DNA of 64,000 nt. Origin: an uncultured Clostridia bacterium (GTDB taxonomy: Bacteria; Bacillota; Clostridia; Christensenellales; UBA1242). The DNA is taken from positions 372,001 through 436,000 of the forward strand of contig CAKVHF010000001.1 in the NCBI GenBank assembly GCA_934748015.1, in the 5' to 3' direction. The notes beneath the pieces were generated by a model. The model saw only the letters and a program-made list of their open reading frames with translations, was not told the origin of the DNA and made no database searches. The first letter of the stretch is position 1; every line of letters starts with the position of its first letter. Shown one piece after another: positions 1-9,467 of the stretch. The translations under genes were made by a program, and so were the position numbers.

Positions 1-125
1 ACAAAATAATTGCTTACTTTTGGGACAAATAAAGTTTTTTCTTCGGGCTCGTGATAATCTCCATTGATTAGTCTTTTCTTTGCAATATTTGCAAGGATCT
101 TTAATTGGTTATTCTTTTTTTTCAT
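1..125 (-). CDS. Hypothetical protein, N-terminal fragment cut by window edge
   Basis: An open frame starts with ATG at 125 and runs off the left edge after 41 codons without a stop. The fragment is Lys/Asn-rich and begins MKKKNNQLKILANIAKKRL. A GGAG lies about 8 bases before this ATG. It follows rpsU in the same direction, beyond a terminator. rpsU is often followed by yqeY in Firmicutes, but this N-terminus does not resemble YqeY and I do not recognise it. The gene assignment rests on the start, the ribosome binding site and the open frame only. Confidence 0.5.
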   Translation of the reverse strand, partial: MKKKNNQLKILANIAKKRLINGDYHEPEEKTLFVPKVSNYF

Positions 126-225
126 TTCCATATCTCCACTATATATTAGTATCTAATGCGATATATATTATATCTGATTATATTGTAATATATAAGGCTA
201 TCTGTCACCTAATACTAATTTTGTC

Positions 226-262
226 GAAAAAAAAGAAAAGAGGTCGCAATTTGACCCCTTTT
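226..262 (-). terminator. Intrinsic terminator after rpsU
   Basis: On the minus strand a 10-bp stem (253-262 pairs with 236-245, one G-U pair) with a 7-nt loop is followed by a T-rich tract. It lies 17 bases past the rpsU stop and separates rpsU from the gene at the window edge. Confidence 0.8.
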
Positions 263-278
263 GTACATTTTTGATAGA

Positions 279-461
279 TTATCTATTTTTTCTGTTTCTC
301 TTGATAGCAGCCTTTTGTTTTTTCTTTCTCTTAACACTAGGCTTCTCGTATTGTTCGTGCTTTCTTAAGTCGCCAATGATACCATCTTTTTGGCATTTTC
401 TCTTAAATCTTTTGATAGCACTTTCTACGTTCTCGTTTTCGCCAACTCTAACTGTAGACAT
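279..461 (-). CDS. rpsU: 30S ribosomal protein S21
   Basis: This 60-residue, very basic protein is a full-length S21 of the small ribosomal subunit. It begins MSTVRVGENENVESAIKRFK, the family signature, and ends in a Lys/Arg-rich tail. GGGTGA upstream of the ATG serves as ribosome binding site. It is followed by a clear intrinsic terminator and so is probably transcribed as the end of the mtaB-HIT-rpsU group or alone. Confidence 0.95.
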   Translation of the reverse strand: MSTVRVGENENVESAIKRFKRKCQKDGIIGDLRKHEQYEKPSVKRKKKQKAAIKRNRKNR

Positions 462-545
462 CTATTTTTCACCCACTTTTTATTTAAAATCTATAATATT
501 ATACACGAAATAATAATTTTGTCAACTAAAAACAAAAATATAACG

Positions 546-950
546 TTAAATTTTTAATGAATTGCAAATTCCTTCCATATTAAGTTCTTTCTTGTCATTT
601 TCAGGCCACATGTTTATACCGTCATTTTCTTTTCTTGGAACAACATGCACATGATAATGAAATACTGTCTGCTGTGCATCTTTGCCGTTAGCGTTAAGAA
701 TATTGACACCAGAATATCCGCAATCTCTAACATAATGTTCAGCAATCAATTTTACTGCTTTTTGAACTTCAATATATGTATCAATGTCGGCATCAAGTGC
801 ATTAACACAATGTTTCTTAGGGACAACTAGCGTATGTCCAATAGCATCCATTGATATATCAAGAAACGCATATACATATTCGTTCTCATATATCTTATAA
901 CTTGGCAATTCTCCTTTTATTATTTTGCAAAAAACACATTCATTACTCAT
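546..950 (-). CDS. HIT family nucleotide-binding hydrolase
   Basis: The 134-residue protein is a standard-length histidine-triad (HIT/HINT) hydrolase, a family that cleaves nucleoside phosphoramidates and related nucleotide conjugates in the cytoplasm. The triad is visible as HYHVHVVP, with histidines at 98, 100 and 102. The N-terminal CVFC (5-8) fits the zinc-binding pair of the HINT branch. The start overlaps the end of mtaB by 8 bases, so the two are probably translationally coupled. The exact physiological substrate cannot be read from sequence. Confidence 0.9.
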   Translation of the reverse strand: MSNECVFCKIIKGELPSYKIYENEYVYAFLDISMDAIGHTLVVPKKHCVNALDADIDTYIEVQKAVKLIAEHYVRDCGYSGVNILNANGKDAQQTVFHYHVHVVPRKENDGINMWPENDKKELNMEGICNSLKI

Positions 951-2196
951 ATTTCTTTACTTTTACTCCTTCGTTATACAATTCAATTACTTTTACTTTA
1001 GTTATGTCACCTATATTTATATTTGCATCCAAACCTAAATAACATTTGATATAATTTCCAGAATATCCAACATAATAGTTATCCTCAACCTCTTCTATCA
1101 GCATCTCTAGAGTTTTGCCAACAAATCTCTCATTATATTCATAAGATAATTTATTAGCTAGTTGAGTAAGTCTATTCATTCTATCCTTTTTAGTCGCTGG
1201 ATCTACATCCTTATATCGATAGGCTATTGTACCCTTCTTGGCACTAAAAGGAAAACAATGTATTTTGCCAAATTTTACTTTCTCTGCAAGTAACAATGTA
1301 TTATTGAAATTATCTTCTTCCTCATAAGGAAATCCAACTATAATATCAGTCGTTATATTTGCATCAGGAAAGTACTTGTATATCAAATTGCAGGCATCTA
1401 AGTAGTTCTGCGAAGTATATTTCCTATTCATCTTCTTCAAGACAAAATCATCACCGCTCTGCAAAGATAAATGAAACTGTGGTGCAAAATCATGAAGTCC
1501 TTGTAATGCTTTTAGGAAATCTTCAGTTATAACACTCTCTTCAAGACTACCTAGTCTTATACGTGCTTTTACTTTTGCCAATTTTATCATTAGGTCTGTT
1601 AATGCCAAATTGCCATCTACTTGGTAATCAGACATATCTATGCCAACTAGAACTATCTCATTATAATGCTTAGACAACTCTTCAGCTTCTATAACTATTG
1701 AATCCATATCTCTACTTACACTTCTTCCTCTAAGATAAGGAATAATGCAATAGCTACAGAACCTATTACACCCATCTTGTATTTTAATATACACTCTTGT
1801 CTGAGTGATTTTTGGATTAACTAATTTGTCATTAAATACCGGCAAAGCACTTGGATCAAACTCATTTTGTAAAATATAGTTAACAATCAGATCCTTTCTC
1901 CCATGTGGCATAACTGCGACAACATTTTGTTTTGTTAAAAATTTTTCCTTATCCGACTCCGAAGCACAGCCACACACAATTATTTTTGCTTTTGGATCAA
2001 TTTTTGTAATTTTAGCGACATATTGTCGACTTTTCTTTTCCGCTTCGTTGGTTACTGCACAGGTATTAATTATATAGAAATCTGCCTTGACTACATCCTC
2101 GCATGTTTCTATATTATTTTCTTCCAACATTCTTGCAATGCAATCACTTTCATATTTGTTAACTTTGCACCCCAATGTTATTATTGCTACTTTCAT
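943..2196 (-). CDS. mtaB: tRNA t6A37 methylthiotransferase MtaB
   Basis: The 417-residue protein is a radical-SAM methylthiotransferase. MtaB converts t6A to ms2t6A at position 37 of tRNAs reading ANN codons. The N-terminal UPF0004 cluster cysteines are at 10, 46 and about 75, and the radical-SAM CxxxCxxC motif is at 143-150 (DGCNRFCSYC). The remainder fits a C-terminal TRAM domain. The opening ITLGCKVNKYES favours MtaB over MiaB or RimO. It lies between rsmE and the HIT gene, 11 bases after rsmE, in a run of RNA-modification and ribosome genes on one strand. Confidence 0.92.
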   Translation of the reverse strand: MKVAIITLGCKVNKYESDCIARMLEENNIETCEDVVKADFYIINTCAVTNEAEKKSRQYVAKITKIDPKAKIIVCGCASESDKEKFLTKQNVVAVMPHGRKDLIVNYILQNEFDPSALPVFNDKLVNPKITQTRVYIKIQDGCNRFCSYCIIPYLRGRSVSRDMDSIVIEAEELSKHYNEIVLVGIDMSDYQVDGNLALTDLMIKLAKVKARIRLGSLEESVITEDFLKALQGLHDFAPQFHLSLQSGDDFVLKKMNRKYTSQNYLDACNLIYKYFPDANITTDIIVGFPYEEEDNFNNTLLLAEKVKFGKIHCFPFSAKKGTIAYRYKDVDPATKKDRMNRLTQLANKLSYEYNERFVGKTLEMLIEEVEDNYYVGYSGNYIKCYLGLDANINIGDITKVKVIELYNEGVKVKKYE

Positions 2197-2207
2197 GTCA
2201 TCTACCT

Positions 2208-2930
2208 CTAATTGCCTATTGCAAAAGAAACAAAACTGGCAAGTGCAATACTAGCCGTTTCCGCACGCAATATTCTACTGCCAAGCGATACACTGATAGC
2301 GCCGATTTCTTCAATTGCGGTGATTTCTGCTTGGTCAAAACCGCCTTCTGAACCAATAATAATTGCAATTGATTTAGTTAAATCAATATCGTTAATTATT
2401 TCACTTATTTTCTTTGTTTCTTCAGTTTCGTTAGCAAATATAATATAGTCGTAATTTTTCAATACATCAAGCATTTCATTAAACTTGTATATTTTGCCTA
2501 CATTTAACGGAATACTTCTCTTGCATTGTTTAGTGCTTTGGATACTTATCTTTTGCAATTTATCTTGTTTGTTTTCGCTAGCCTTAACCGTTTGGAATTT
2601 GCTCTCAAACAATAATAAGTTTCTTACCCCTATCTCGTTCAATTTCTGTGTAAGAAGGCTCATTTTATCATTCTTAATCAATGCTTGCCACACATCAATT
2701 TTGCCACGTGGATTGTGTGTATTAACCACCTTATCTACAACTGTACATTGCGTCTCTTTCTTGCCGATACTATCAATCACACAATAATAATCATACGCAT
2801 CACCGCATGTTACAATAATTTTTTCACCACTTTTTAGTCTTAGTACATTGGCAAGATGATTGTGTTCTTCACCACTTATAATTAATTGGCTTGATGATAT
2901 GTTATTGTCTATCACAAATCGCTTACACAT
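2208..2930 (-). CDS. rsmE: 16S rRNA (uracil-1498 N3) methyltransferase RsmE
   Basis: RsmE methylates U1498 of 16S rRNA. The N-terminus carries the PUA-like RNA-binding part (HNHLANVLRLKSGE). The C-terminus carries the SPOUT knot with IGSEGGF and the closing LGSRILRAETA signature. I chose the ATG at 2930 because GGAGG lies 6 bases upstream and family members begin directly with (C)KRFVI. Upstream in-frame codons would add ten unconserved residues. The start overlaps the ABC gene by 8 bases, implying one transcript. Most clostridia have prmA next to rsmE; it is absent here. Confidence 0.93.
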   Translation of the reverse strand: MCKRFVIDNNISSSQLIISGEEHNHLANVLRLKSGEKIIVTCGDAYDYYCVIDSIGKKETQCTVVDKVVNTHNPRGKIDVWQALIKNDKMSLLTQKLNEIGVRNLLLFESKFQTVKASENKQDKLQKISIQSTKQCKRSIPLNVGKIYKFNEMLDVLKNYDYIIFANETEETKKISEIINDIDLTKSIAIIIGSEGGFDQAEITAIEEIGAISVSLGSRILRAETASIALASFVSFAIGN

Positions 2931-3585
2931 TAGCATCCTCCAACTGATCAAGAGAACCAAATTCTAACTTGTATTTCTTGCATTTTAAATGTTTGGCATT
3001 GTCAATATTGTCGCTAACAATAATTGCGGATGCATCATTTAGATTAATTAGTTTCTTGATCTCGGTCAAAATACTTTTAGTCTCGGTTCCAGTAAGATCC
3101 TTAAATATATCGTCAACAAAAATATAATCTAACTTACGCATAGACAATCTTGCTAGAGCGACCTTGAGTCTATCATATCTACCCAACTCATTCATCTTGA
3201 CATCTTTAAGAGTTTCTAGTCCATAGCATTTCAGTGCGTTATTAATTTTTATCTCCTGCATTGCTTTATTGACTTTTCTTATCTTTAGGACATATTTCAG
3301 ATTAGCATATACACTCTTTCCTTCCATACATGCCATCTTTTCTGGTAAAAAACCTACAGAAACTGTCGTTTTAAATAGTTTGCGATCTACAGGCATGTTG
3401 TCATAAATAACTTCACCCTTATAGTTGGTCTCTATGCCCAACAATATTCTTATAAGGCTACTTCTGCCACTCTCTTGCTCACCCAAAATAAACATAGTTT
3501 CTTTGTTGTGTAAGCAGAAATTGATATTGTGTAGAATATTATATTCTTTAGTATAAGAAAAATACAAATTGGATACTTTTAACAT
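2923..3585 (-). CDS. ABC-type ATPase domain with degenerate catalytic motifs
   Basis: A 220-residue single-domain protein with the overall layout of an ABC transporter ATPase. Every catalytic motif departs from consensus. The Walker A loop is GEQESGRSS (35-43), with Arg41 where the nucleotide-binding lysine belongs. The signature loop reads ELGRYD (133-138) instead of LSGGQ. Walker B ends FVDD with no following Glu, and the H-loop has SDN with no histidine. No permease gene lies next to it. It may bind nucleotide weakly, act as a regulator, or be decaying. It overlaps rsmE and is probably co-transcribed with it. Confidence 0.75.
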   Translation of the reverse strand: MLKVSNLYFSYTKEYNILHNINFCLHNKETMFILGEQESGRSSLIRILLGIETNYKGEVIYDNMPVDRKLFKTTVSVGFLPEKMACMEGKSVYANLKYVLKIRKVNKAMQEIKINNALKCYGLETLKDVKMNELGRYDRLKVALARLSMRKLDYIFVDDIFKDLTGTETKSILTEIKKLINLNDASAIIVSDNIDNAKHLKCKKYKLEFGSLDQLEDANV

Positions 3586-3639
3586 AATAACATTCCTTTA
3601 GTTAATCATAATACTATATAAGTATACACTATTATCAAA

Positions 3640-3671
3640 AAATAAAAAAGGAATTGTAAGATACAATTCCT
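3640..3671 (-). terminator. Intrinsic terminator after hpf
   Basis: A perfect 10-bp stem (3649-3658 with 3662-3671) with a 3-nt loop is followed on the minus strand by TTTTTTATTTTTT. It sits just past the hpf stop. Confidence 0.85.
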
Positions 3672-3682
3672 AATTTTTTTAA

Positions 3683-4207
3683 TTAATATTCTAATTCAAT
3701 CAAGCCTAGATCACCATCGGTTCTCTTGTACAAAATGTTAACCTCTCCACTCTTAGCATTAAGGAAAACATAGAATGAATGACCTAACATATCTAGATTG
3801 AACTCAGCGTCCTCAATTGTCATTGGCTCTAGTTCAAATCTCTTAGTCTTAACAACCTTTAGAGTATCCTCGGCAGGCATTTCATCTAAGAACTCAAGTA
3901 CTGGAGCAAAATCCTTAGCGGTCTTAGCCTTAGTCTTAGTGCTTAATTTTACAATTTGTCTCTCAATCTTAGGCAATGCTAGATCAATATTGTTGAACAT
4001 ATTGTCACTTACTACTTCGCTTCTGAAGAACATTCCATCTGCATTGATTGATACTTCCAACTTCTGTTTATCGGCTTGTTCAATACAATTAACCTTTACG
4101 TCATAGTTTTTGCTGAAATATTTTTCTAGTTTAGCTAATTTTTTCTCGATTATCTCCTTAAACCTATCAGAAATTTTATAGTTTTTTGAAATATAGTTAA
4201 TTTTCAT
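3683..4207 (-). CDS. hpf: Ribosome hibernation-promoting factor, long form
   Basis: The 174-residue protein is a long-form HPF (RaiA/YfiA superfamily), which binds the 30S decoding region and pairs ribosomes into 100S dimers in stationary phase. Residues 1-100 form the ribosome-binding domain (MKINYISKNYKISDRFKEII). The C-terminal dimerisation domain runs from about 118 and includes the conserved HSFYVFLNAKSGEVNILYKR stretch. AGGAGG lies at the usual distance before the ATG. It has its own SigA-type promoter and terminator, so it is a single-gene unit downstream of clpC. Confidence 0.95.
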   Translation of the reverse strand: MKINYISKNYKISDRFKEIIEKKLAKLEKYFSKNYDVKVNCIEQADKQKLEVSINADGMFFRSEVVSDNMFNNIDLALPKIERQIVKLSTKTKAKTAKDFAPVLEFLDEMPAEDTLKVVKTKRFELEPMTIEDAEFNLDMLGHSFYVFLNAKSGEVNILYKRTDGDLGLIELEY

Positions 4208-4235
4208 ATTCTTACCTCCTAAGTAGTATATCTAT

Positions 4236-4263
4236 ATTATATCAAAAATACTTTAATTTCCAA
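4236..4263 (-). promoter_or_regulatory. SigA-type promoter of hpf
   Basis: On the minus strand TTGGAA (4258-4263) and TATAAT (4236-4241) are separated by 16 bases, about 30 bases before the hpf start. Confidence 0.65.
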
Positions 4264-4281
4264 ATCAAATAATACACAATT

Positions 4282-6819
4282 TTAATTATTAGTTGAAAAT
4301 TCTAGTCCGTCATTCTTATATGTTATCTTAATTACATCACCTTTTGTTATATTCCCATTTAATATCTCTTCAACAATCCTATCCTCGACCTGCTGTTCAA
4401 TCAGTCTACGAAGCGGTCTAGCACCATACATAGGGTCGTAACCACGCTGAATAAGATAATTTAGTGCATTTTCGGTTATCCTAAGCGAATTACCTTTGGC
4501 TTGCAACCTCTTATTTAAGTTACTTATGAAGATCTTAGCAATACATGTTAGGTCTGCAATTGATAATGGGTGGAAAATAGTCACAACATCAATACGATTG
4601 ACAAATTCTGGCTTAAAATACTCTCTAAATGCAGTAAGCAGTGTATTCTTAACCAAGTTATAATTGAACGATTTGTCATCAAAAGATATCATGTTATTCT
4701 TAGGCAATCTATCCACGCCAACATTGCTTGTAAAGATAATTATTGTATTCTTGAAGTTAACCAGCCTACCCTTGCTATCTGTCAACCTTCCGTCATCCAA
4801 TACTTGCAACAATAGATTGTATACATCTGGGTGTGCCTTCTCTATCTCGTCAAATAATACAACAGAATAAGGTCTACGCCTAACCGCCTCGGTCAACTGC
4901 CCGCCGTCATCAAAACCAATATATCCTGGTGGCGAACCAATCAACTTGCTGATACTATGTTTCTCCATATATTCACTCATGTCTATACGGATAAAAGAAT
5001 TCTCATTATCAAACATAGCTTCAGCCAAAGCCTTGCATAATTCTGTCTTACCTACACCCGTTTGTCCCAAAAACATAAAACTACCAATAGGTCTTTTGTT
5101 ATCTTTTAGTCCAACTCTTGCACGCCTTATTGCCTTACATACCGCACTAACTGCTTCATCCTGCCCAATTACACGCTTATGCAACACATTCTCTAGATCT
5201 AATAGTCTGTCTCGTTCTTCCTCATTTAACTTGTTAACTGGGATCTTAGTCCAATCACTAATAATTGCTCTTATCTCGTTTTCGGTTATTTGAAGTATTG
5301 TATCCGATTGCTGATTGCTGTTGTTTTGCAATCGCTCTTTATCTTTTTGCAACTGCAATATCTGTGCTCGCAGTTCGTTTGCTAAAGAATAATTCTCGTT
5401 AATCAACGCAGTTCTCTTTGCCGAGTCTAACGCCTCAATCTTACTCTCTATATCTACAGCACCTTGCGGTCTCTTGCTGTACATTATCTTAGCTCTACTG
5501 CTTGCCTCATCTATTAGGTCGATGGCTTTATCTGGCAAATTACGATCGGTTATATAACGATCTGACAATGTTACCGCACTAACTATCGCATCGTCCGAAA
5601 TCACAACATTATGAAAATTCTCAAAACTAGACTTCAACCCTTGCAAAATCTTGATCGTATCATCAATCGAAGGTGGATCAACTTGCACTGGCTGAAATCT
5701 ACGCTCTAACGCCTTGTCTGCACCAATGTACTTCTGATACTCATCATTGGTCGTTGCACCTATGGTCTGAAACTCACCTCTTGCTAGATATGGCTTAAGC
5801 ATATCCGCTGGATTGATCTCCCCCTTATCGCCACCTACTTGCATAATAGTGTGTATTTCGTCTATAAATACAATAATTTTGTCATTGCTGGTAACTTCAG
5901 TTATTAGATTTTTTAACTTTTCCTCCAATGCACCACGATACTTTGTTCCAGCCATAAGATGCCCTAATTCTAGCGAAAATATTATCTTATCCTTAAGTAG
6001 ACTAGGCACATTGCCTTCTACAATAGCCTTGGCAAGTCCATCCACGATAGCACTTTTACCCACACCCGGTTCACCAACCAAAACTGGGTTATTTTTGGTC
6101 TTTCGGCACAATATCTCAATTACTCTTGAGATTTCCTCTTCTCTTCCGATAATCTCGTCTATTTTGCCCATTTTGGCCTTAAGTGTTAGATCTGTTCCAA
6201 GATCTTTAAGACTATCCGGCAATTCACTAACCGGCTGACTAGCAGTTTCTGCATTGTAATTAGGCTCTAAATTAGGCATAAAAGATAGGTTTGCATCATA
6301 ATCCTTATCAATATTTTGACCAATATCATCGGTGTCCAAATTGGCTACCGATGTCGCCATATTAGTGTTGATATAATCCGACTTAATCATTTGCATAAGA
6401 TTGGACTTAAGATTATTGAGATTAACTCGAAAATTCTTCTTCAAAATACTATCAGCATAACAATCATCACATGATAGCATAGAGATAAGCAAATGTTCCA
6501 AAGTAACATACTTCTTGCCTATCTGCGAACTAAATTGATTGGCAATCAAAAACACTTCTTTGGTCTTATTGGCAAGTTCTATCTGCGTATCAACCATAGT
6601 CTTGTTTCTCTTAGGTGATGTTCTGGCAAACAATTTCTCCAGCTTGTCAATAGAAACATTAAAAGACTGCAAAATCTTGCTAGCATTGGTGTTGGATATA
6701 GACAAAATTCCGTACAACAAATGCTCAGTTCCTATCTCGTATTGACCATATTTTATAGCAATTGCTCCCGCCTTTTGCAATGCTAAATCAACATTCTCAG
6801 CCACATTAAATCCGTTCAC
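4282..6819 (-). CDS. clpC: ClpC-type AAA+ unfoldase
   Basis: The 845-residue protein is a class I Clp unfoldase feeding ClpP. It has the N-terminal Clp_N repeat (1-150), a long Asp/Asn-rich linker, AAA1 with Walker A GEPGVGKS (249-256), a middle coiled segment around ESKIEALDSAKRTALINE, and AAA2 with GQTGVGKTE and the closing YGARPLRR. The start is GTG at 6819 with GGAG eight bases before. In many Firmicutes clpC follows ctsR-mcsA-mcsB. None of these lie beside it here, and the flanking genes are hpf and an RNase R-like gene. clpX and clpP lie 17 kb away. Confidence 0.9.
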   Translation of the reverse strand: MNGFNVAENVDLALQKAGAIAIKYGQYEIGTEHLLYGILSISNTNASKILQSFNVSIDKLEKLFARTSPKRNKTMVDTQIELANKTKEVFLIANQFSSQIGKKYVTLEHLLISMLSCDDCYADSILKKNFRVNLNNLKSNLMQMIKSDYINTNMATSVANLDTDDIGQNIDKDYDANLSFMPNLEPNYNAETASQPVSELPDSLKDLGTDLTLKAKMGKIDEIIGREEEISRVIEILCRKTKNNPVLVGEPGVGKSAIVDGLAKAIVEGNVPSLLKDKIIFSLELGHLMAGTKYRGALEEKLKNLITEVTSNDKIIVFIDEIHTIMQVGGDKGEINPADMLKPYLARGEFQTIGATTNDEYQKYIGADKALERRFQPVQVDPPSIDDTIKILQGLKSSFENFHNVVISDDAIVSAVTLSDRYITDRNLPDKAIDLIDEASSRAKIMYSKRPQGAVDIESKIEALDSAKRTALINENYSLANELRAQILQLQKDKERLQNNSNQQSDTILQITENEIRAIISDWTKIPVNKLNEEERDRLLDLENVLHKRVIGQDEAVSAVCKAIRRARVGLKDNKRPIGSFMFLGQTGVGKTELCKALAEAMFDNENSFIRIDMSEYMEKHSISKLIGSPPGYIGFDDGGQLTEAVRRRPYSVVLFDEIEKAHPDVYNLLLQVLDDGRLTDSKGRLVNFKNTIIIFTSNVGVDRLPKNNMISFDDKSFNYNLVKNTLLTAFREYFKPEFVNRIDVVTIFHPLSIADLTCIAKIFISNLNKRLQAKGNSLRITENALNYLIQRGYDPMYGARPLRRLIEQQVEDRIVEEILNGNITKGDVIKITYKNDGLEFSTNN

Positions 6820-7013
6820 AGCCTTATCTCCACTTTTTCATGATTATCATATCTGTTGTGCCATAACATTTCATCCAAAACATGCATCTATATTAAGTTT
6901 TTCAGAAAATATAACACAAGAAACTATATATATAATATAATATCATATATTTTTTGATAATCAAAATATATATCTACAATTAAAATAATTGACTAAGTTT
7001 ATCAGTTTTTTAC

Positions 7014-7047
7014 AAAAAAAAGTATATTACCCATAAGATAATATACT
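7014..7047 (-). terminator. Intrinsic terminator after the RNase R-like gene
   Basis: A perfect 9-bp stem (7021-7029 with 7039-7047) followed on the minus strand by eight T. The 6820-7013 stretch upstream of clpC is AT-rich and shows nothing else I can name. Confidence 0.8.
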
Positions 7048-7082
7048 CAATTGCCTACTTAAAAATAAAATATTTGCAACTA

Positions 7083-9014
7083 CTAGCATTTCTCCATAGA
7101 TGTATCATCACTCATCTCAAAAGCCTTTAGTAGGTCAAGATCATCTTTGGATAACCCACTACTTGCTTCTTCCTTGATTTTTTCCTGTTTCTCACTAGCA
7201 ATTATATCAAAATATGGCGCACCTTTCACACTAGTAATCTTAGCATTGATATCGTCACCCACTCTGTATGCGGTTCTTCCTTTCTTAGGTTCAATCATTG
7301 CGAACTTCTCATAATTTGCAAACATTCCGTTAGAACGATGTTCAAGCTCTTCCATTGGGACAAATATGTTTAGACCATTGCTAACATTGGCAATCAAACC
7401 ATCCTTAAGGCATAGTGTTATAGTTCCGCTCCATTTCTCACCAATATGATCCTTGGCCCAAATTGTTCCAAGCAACTTGCCATACTCGGACTCTGCCTTA
7501 ATGGCATTAACCTCTCTGTCATTAAGATGATCAACATAGTTTTGCAAATCTTCCTTAGTAAAGTAAGGCTCGCCACTAACAATTGTACTCTTAACATTAA
7601 TATGGTTAAGATCATCAGCACCACGCCTTATTGGTGAAGTTGTATGACCATATCCATGCGTAATTATTGCTTTACCGTCTTCTGCCTTAACAGTAAATCC
7701 ATAAGGTGATCCAGCCTCCAACATATACTGTTTACGTGCCTTATCCACTTCTTTCTCATCAATAGATGTCTTCTCTTCTATCTCATAAGGAGCTATACCT
7801 AGACCAGCATGTGCTCCATGTTCTTCACTATATTTTGCCTTAGTCAAACTATTCAATACAGTTCTCAGTACAGGGATCTCATACTTAGTGTCCTTGTATG
7901 TCTCGCATATCTTCTGCAATTGTCTATGCGATGGGATAATCTCAGTCTTGATACCCAAATAATACAACTTATCTCTCAACTCTTCTACATGATCTAGATT
8001 AAGTCCTTCGTGAACTCTAGAAACAAATGGAATTCCCAATCTCTGACAACAATCATCCCATACCTCATTAACTACAATTGCTGTTGACTCAATCACCTTG
8101 GTGGACTCTGGCTTGGCTTCGTTGCTAACATACTCCACACCTTTGCGGTCACCGGTTAGCTTAAATACATTTTCCTTCTCTTGTATACTTAACGCACCAC
8201 GCTCAATTCTCTTAGCCTTAAGTGCATCAGATATAGCATATAGATTATCGATGCTATCCTTAATCTCTTCGGTAGTATCCATCTTACCATCATACACATC
8301 TTGTGCCTCGTGATAAGTCATACGCTTGCTAGAATTGATAACCGCTGGCTCAATAGTGTACTTAAGTATATCTCCCATACGTGTCATCTCTATAGATGTA
8401 CACATAACCAGTCTGTCTACACCTTCATTAAGTGAACATATGCCCTCTGTCAATTGCTTAGGCAACATAGAGTAATTGATATCTCCTAGATATGTACTAT
8501 TGCCTCTTACCATTGCTTCTCTAAATAGTTTCGTGTCTGGCTTAACAATCTCCGAAACATCTGCTATTGCTACCTTTAGTTCGTAATGTCCGTTAGGCAA
8601 CTTTCTACCAAATACCGCATCGTCATAATCCTTAGCAGTATCGGGATCAATTGTGACAAAATCAAGATTTCGATAATCTCTACGCCCTTCAATCATATCT
8701 TCTGTAACAATCAAAGGTGCGTTGCCTGCCTCTACTAGAGCATCGTGCGAAAAAGGCTTATCAACATTATACTTCCTTGCAATTGCCTTTCCCTCAGATA
8801 TAGGATCACCGTCTTCACCAAAAACCTCTAGTATCTTACCAAATCTAGGATTATTCTCTTTCAATTCAAAGCTACATAGACTGTTCTGGTTATAAAGCAT
8901 TGCCGTTTGGCTATTGTTAGGCATATTGTACACCTGATCACTCTTGGTTACAAACACATACTTGTTGTCCCTTAATTCAACTTTGCCAAACACAACATTT
9001 CTCTTGTCTTCCAT
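7083..9014 (-). CDS. rnr: RNase II/R family 3'-5' exoribonuclease
   Basis: The 643-residue protein is an RNB-domain exoribonuclease. The catalytic acidic cluster is visible in TIDPDTAKDYDD (121-132). A cold-shock-like region precedes it, and an S1-like domain follows at about 530-610 (WSGTITLCLKDGLIANVSNG). The conserved TSPIRRGADD pocket is also present. At 643 residues it is shorter than typical RNase R (700-800) and lacks the N-terminal winged helix and most of a basic tail, so it may be a streamlined RNase R or an RNase II-like enzyme. AGGGG precedes the ATG. It has its own terminator. Confidence 0.85.
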   Translation of the reverse strand: MEDKRNVVFGKVELRDNKYVFVTKSDQVYNMPNNSQTAMLYNQNSLCSFELKENNPRFGKILEVFGEDGDPISEGKAIARKYNVDKPFSHDALVEAGNAPLIVTEDMIEGRRDYRNLDFVTIDPDTAKDYDDAVFGRKLPNGHYELKVAIADVSEIVKPDTKLFREAMVRGNSTYLGDINYSMLPKQLTEGICSLNEGVDRLVMCTSIEMTRMGDILKYTIEPAVINSSKRMTYHEAQDVYDGKMDTTEEIKDSIDNLYAISDALKAKRIERGALSIQEKENVFKLTGDRKGVEYVSNEAKPESTKVIESTAIVVNEVWDDCCQRLGIPFVSRVHEGLNLDHVEELRDKLYYLGIKTEIIPSHRQLQKICETYKDTKYEIPVLRTVLNSLTKAKYSEEHGAHAGLGIAPYEIEEKTSIDEKEVDKARKQYMLEAGSPYGFTVKAEDGKAIITHGYGHTTSPIRRGADDLNHINVKSTIVSGEPYFTKEDLQNYVDHLNDREVNAIKAESEYGKLLGTIWAKDHIGEKWSGTITLCLKDGLIANVSNGLNIFVPMEELEHRSNGMFANYEKFAMIEPKKGRTAYRVGDDINAKITSVKGAPYFDIIASEKQEKIKEEASSGLSKDDLDLLKAFEMSDDTSMEKC

Positions 9015-9185
9015 GTCAGCCCCTACCTTATATATTTATTAATTGATATATAAATATTAGCATACTAGATACACCAATTGCAATACCCAATCCTCAAAAA
9101 AAGATCTAAAATTACAATATTAATCATTTGACAAAGAATATTAAAAAATATAAAATATAAATAATTAATATAGGAGCAAAAAATT

Positions 9186-9455
9186 ATGAAAATTAAGGAA
9201 AATACATTTATCAAATTATCAGATGGCAAGACTTATGTTGTAACTAACATACTAGACTTCAAAGGAACAGAATATGCATATCTTGTATCAACCGAAGATG
9301 GCAAGTTATACTACTCATTCTGCACCGAGACTATTGACAAAGACGGCAATTCAATCCTTAACTCTGTTACAGATAAATATCTGACAGAAAGATTGAAAGT
9401 TATGTTCACTAGCAATCTTCAAGAGAAACTAAAAGAATTGCAGGAAAATAAATAA
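9186..9455 (+). CDS. Small hypothetical protein
   Basis: An 89-residue protein with AGGAG nine bases before the ATG and a strong hairpin after it, so this is a real monocistronic gene. It has a beta-rich N-terminal half (FIKLSDGKTYVVTNI, YAYLVSTEDGKLYY) and a helical Lys/Glu-rich C-terminus. The first half recalls small DUF1292/YrzB-like proteins, but the match is too loose to name. It is predicted cytoplasmic, with no signal or membrane segment. Confidence 0.75.
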   Translation: MKIKENTFIKLSDGKTYVVTNILDFKGTEYAYLVSTEDGKLYYSFCTETIDKDGNSILNSVTDKYLTERLKVMFTSNLQEKLKELQENK

Positions 9456-9467
9456 TAAGTTAAATAC

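Noticed and set aside
80..274. Plus-strand frame of 64 codons at the left edge
   Set aside because: It overlaps the rpsU terminator and the minus-strand gene at the edge, is hydrophobic by AT-richness, and has no ribosome binding site.
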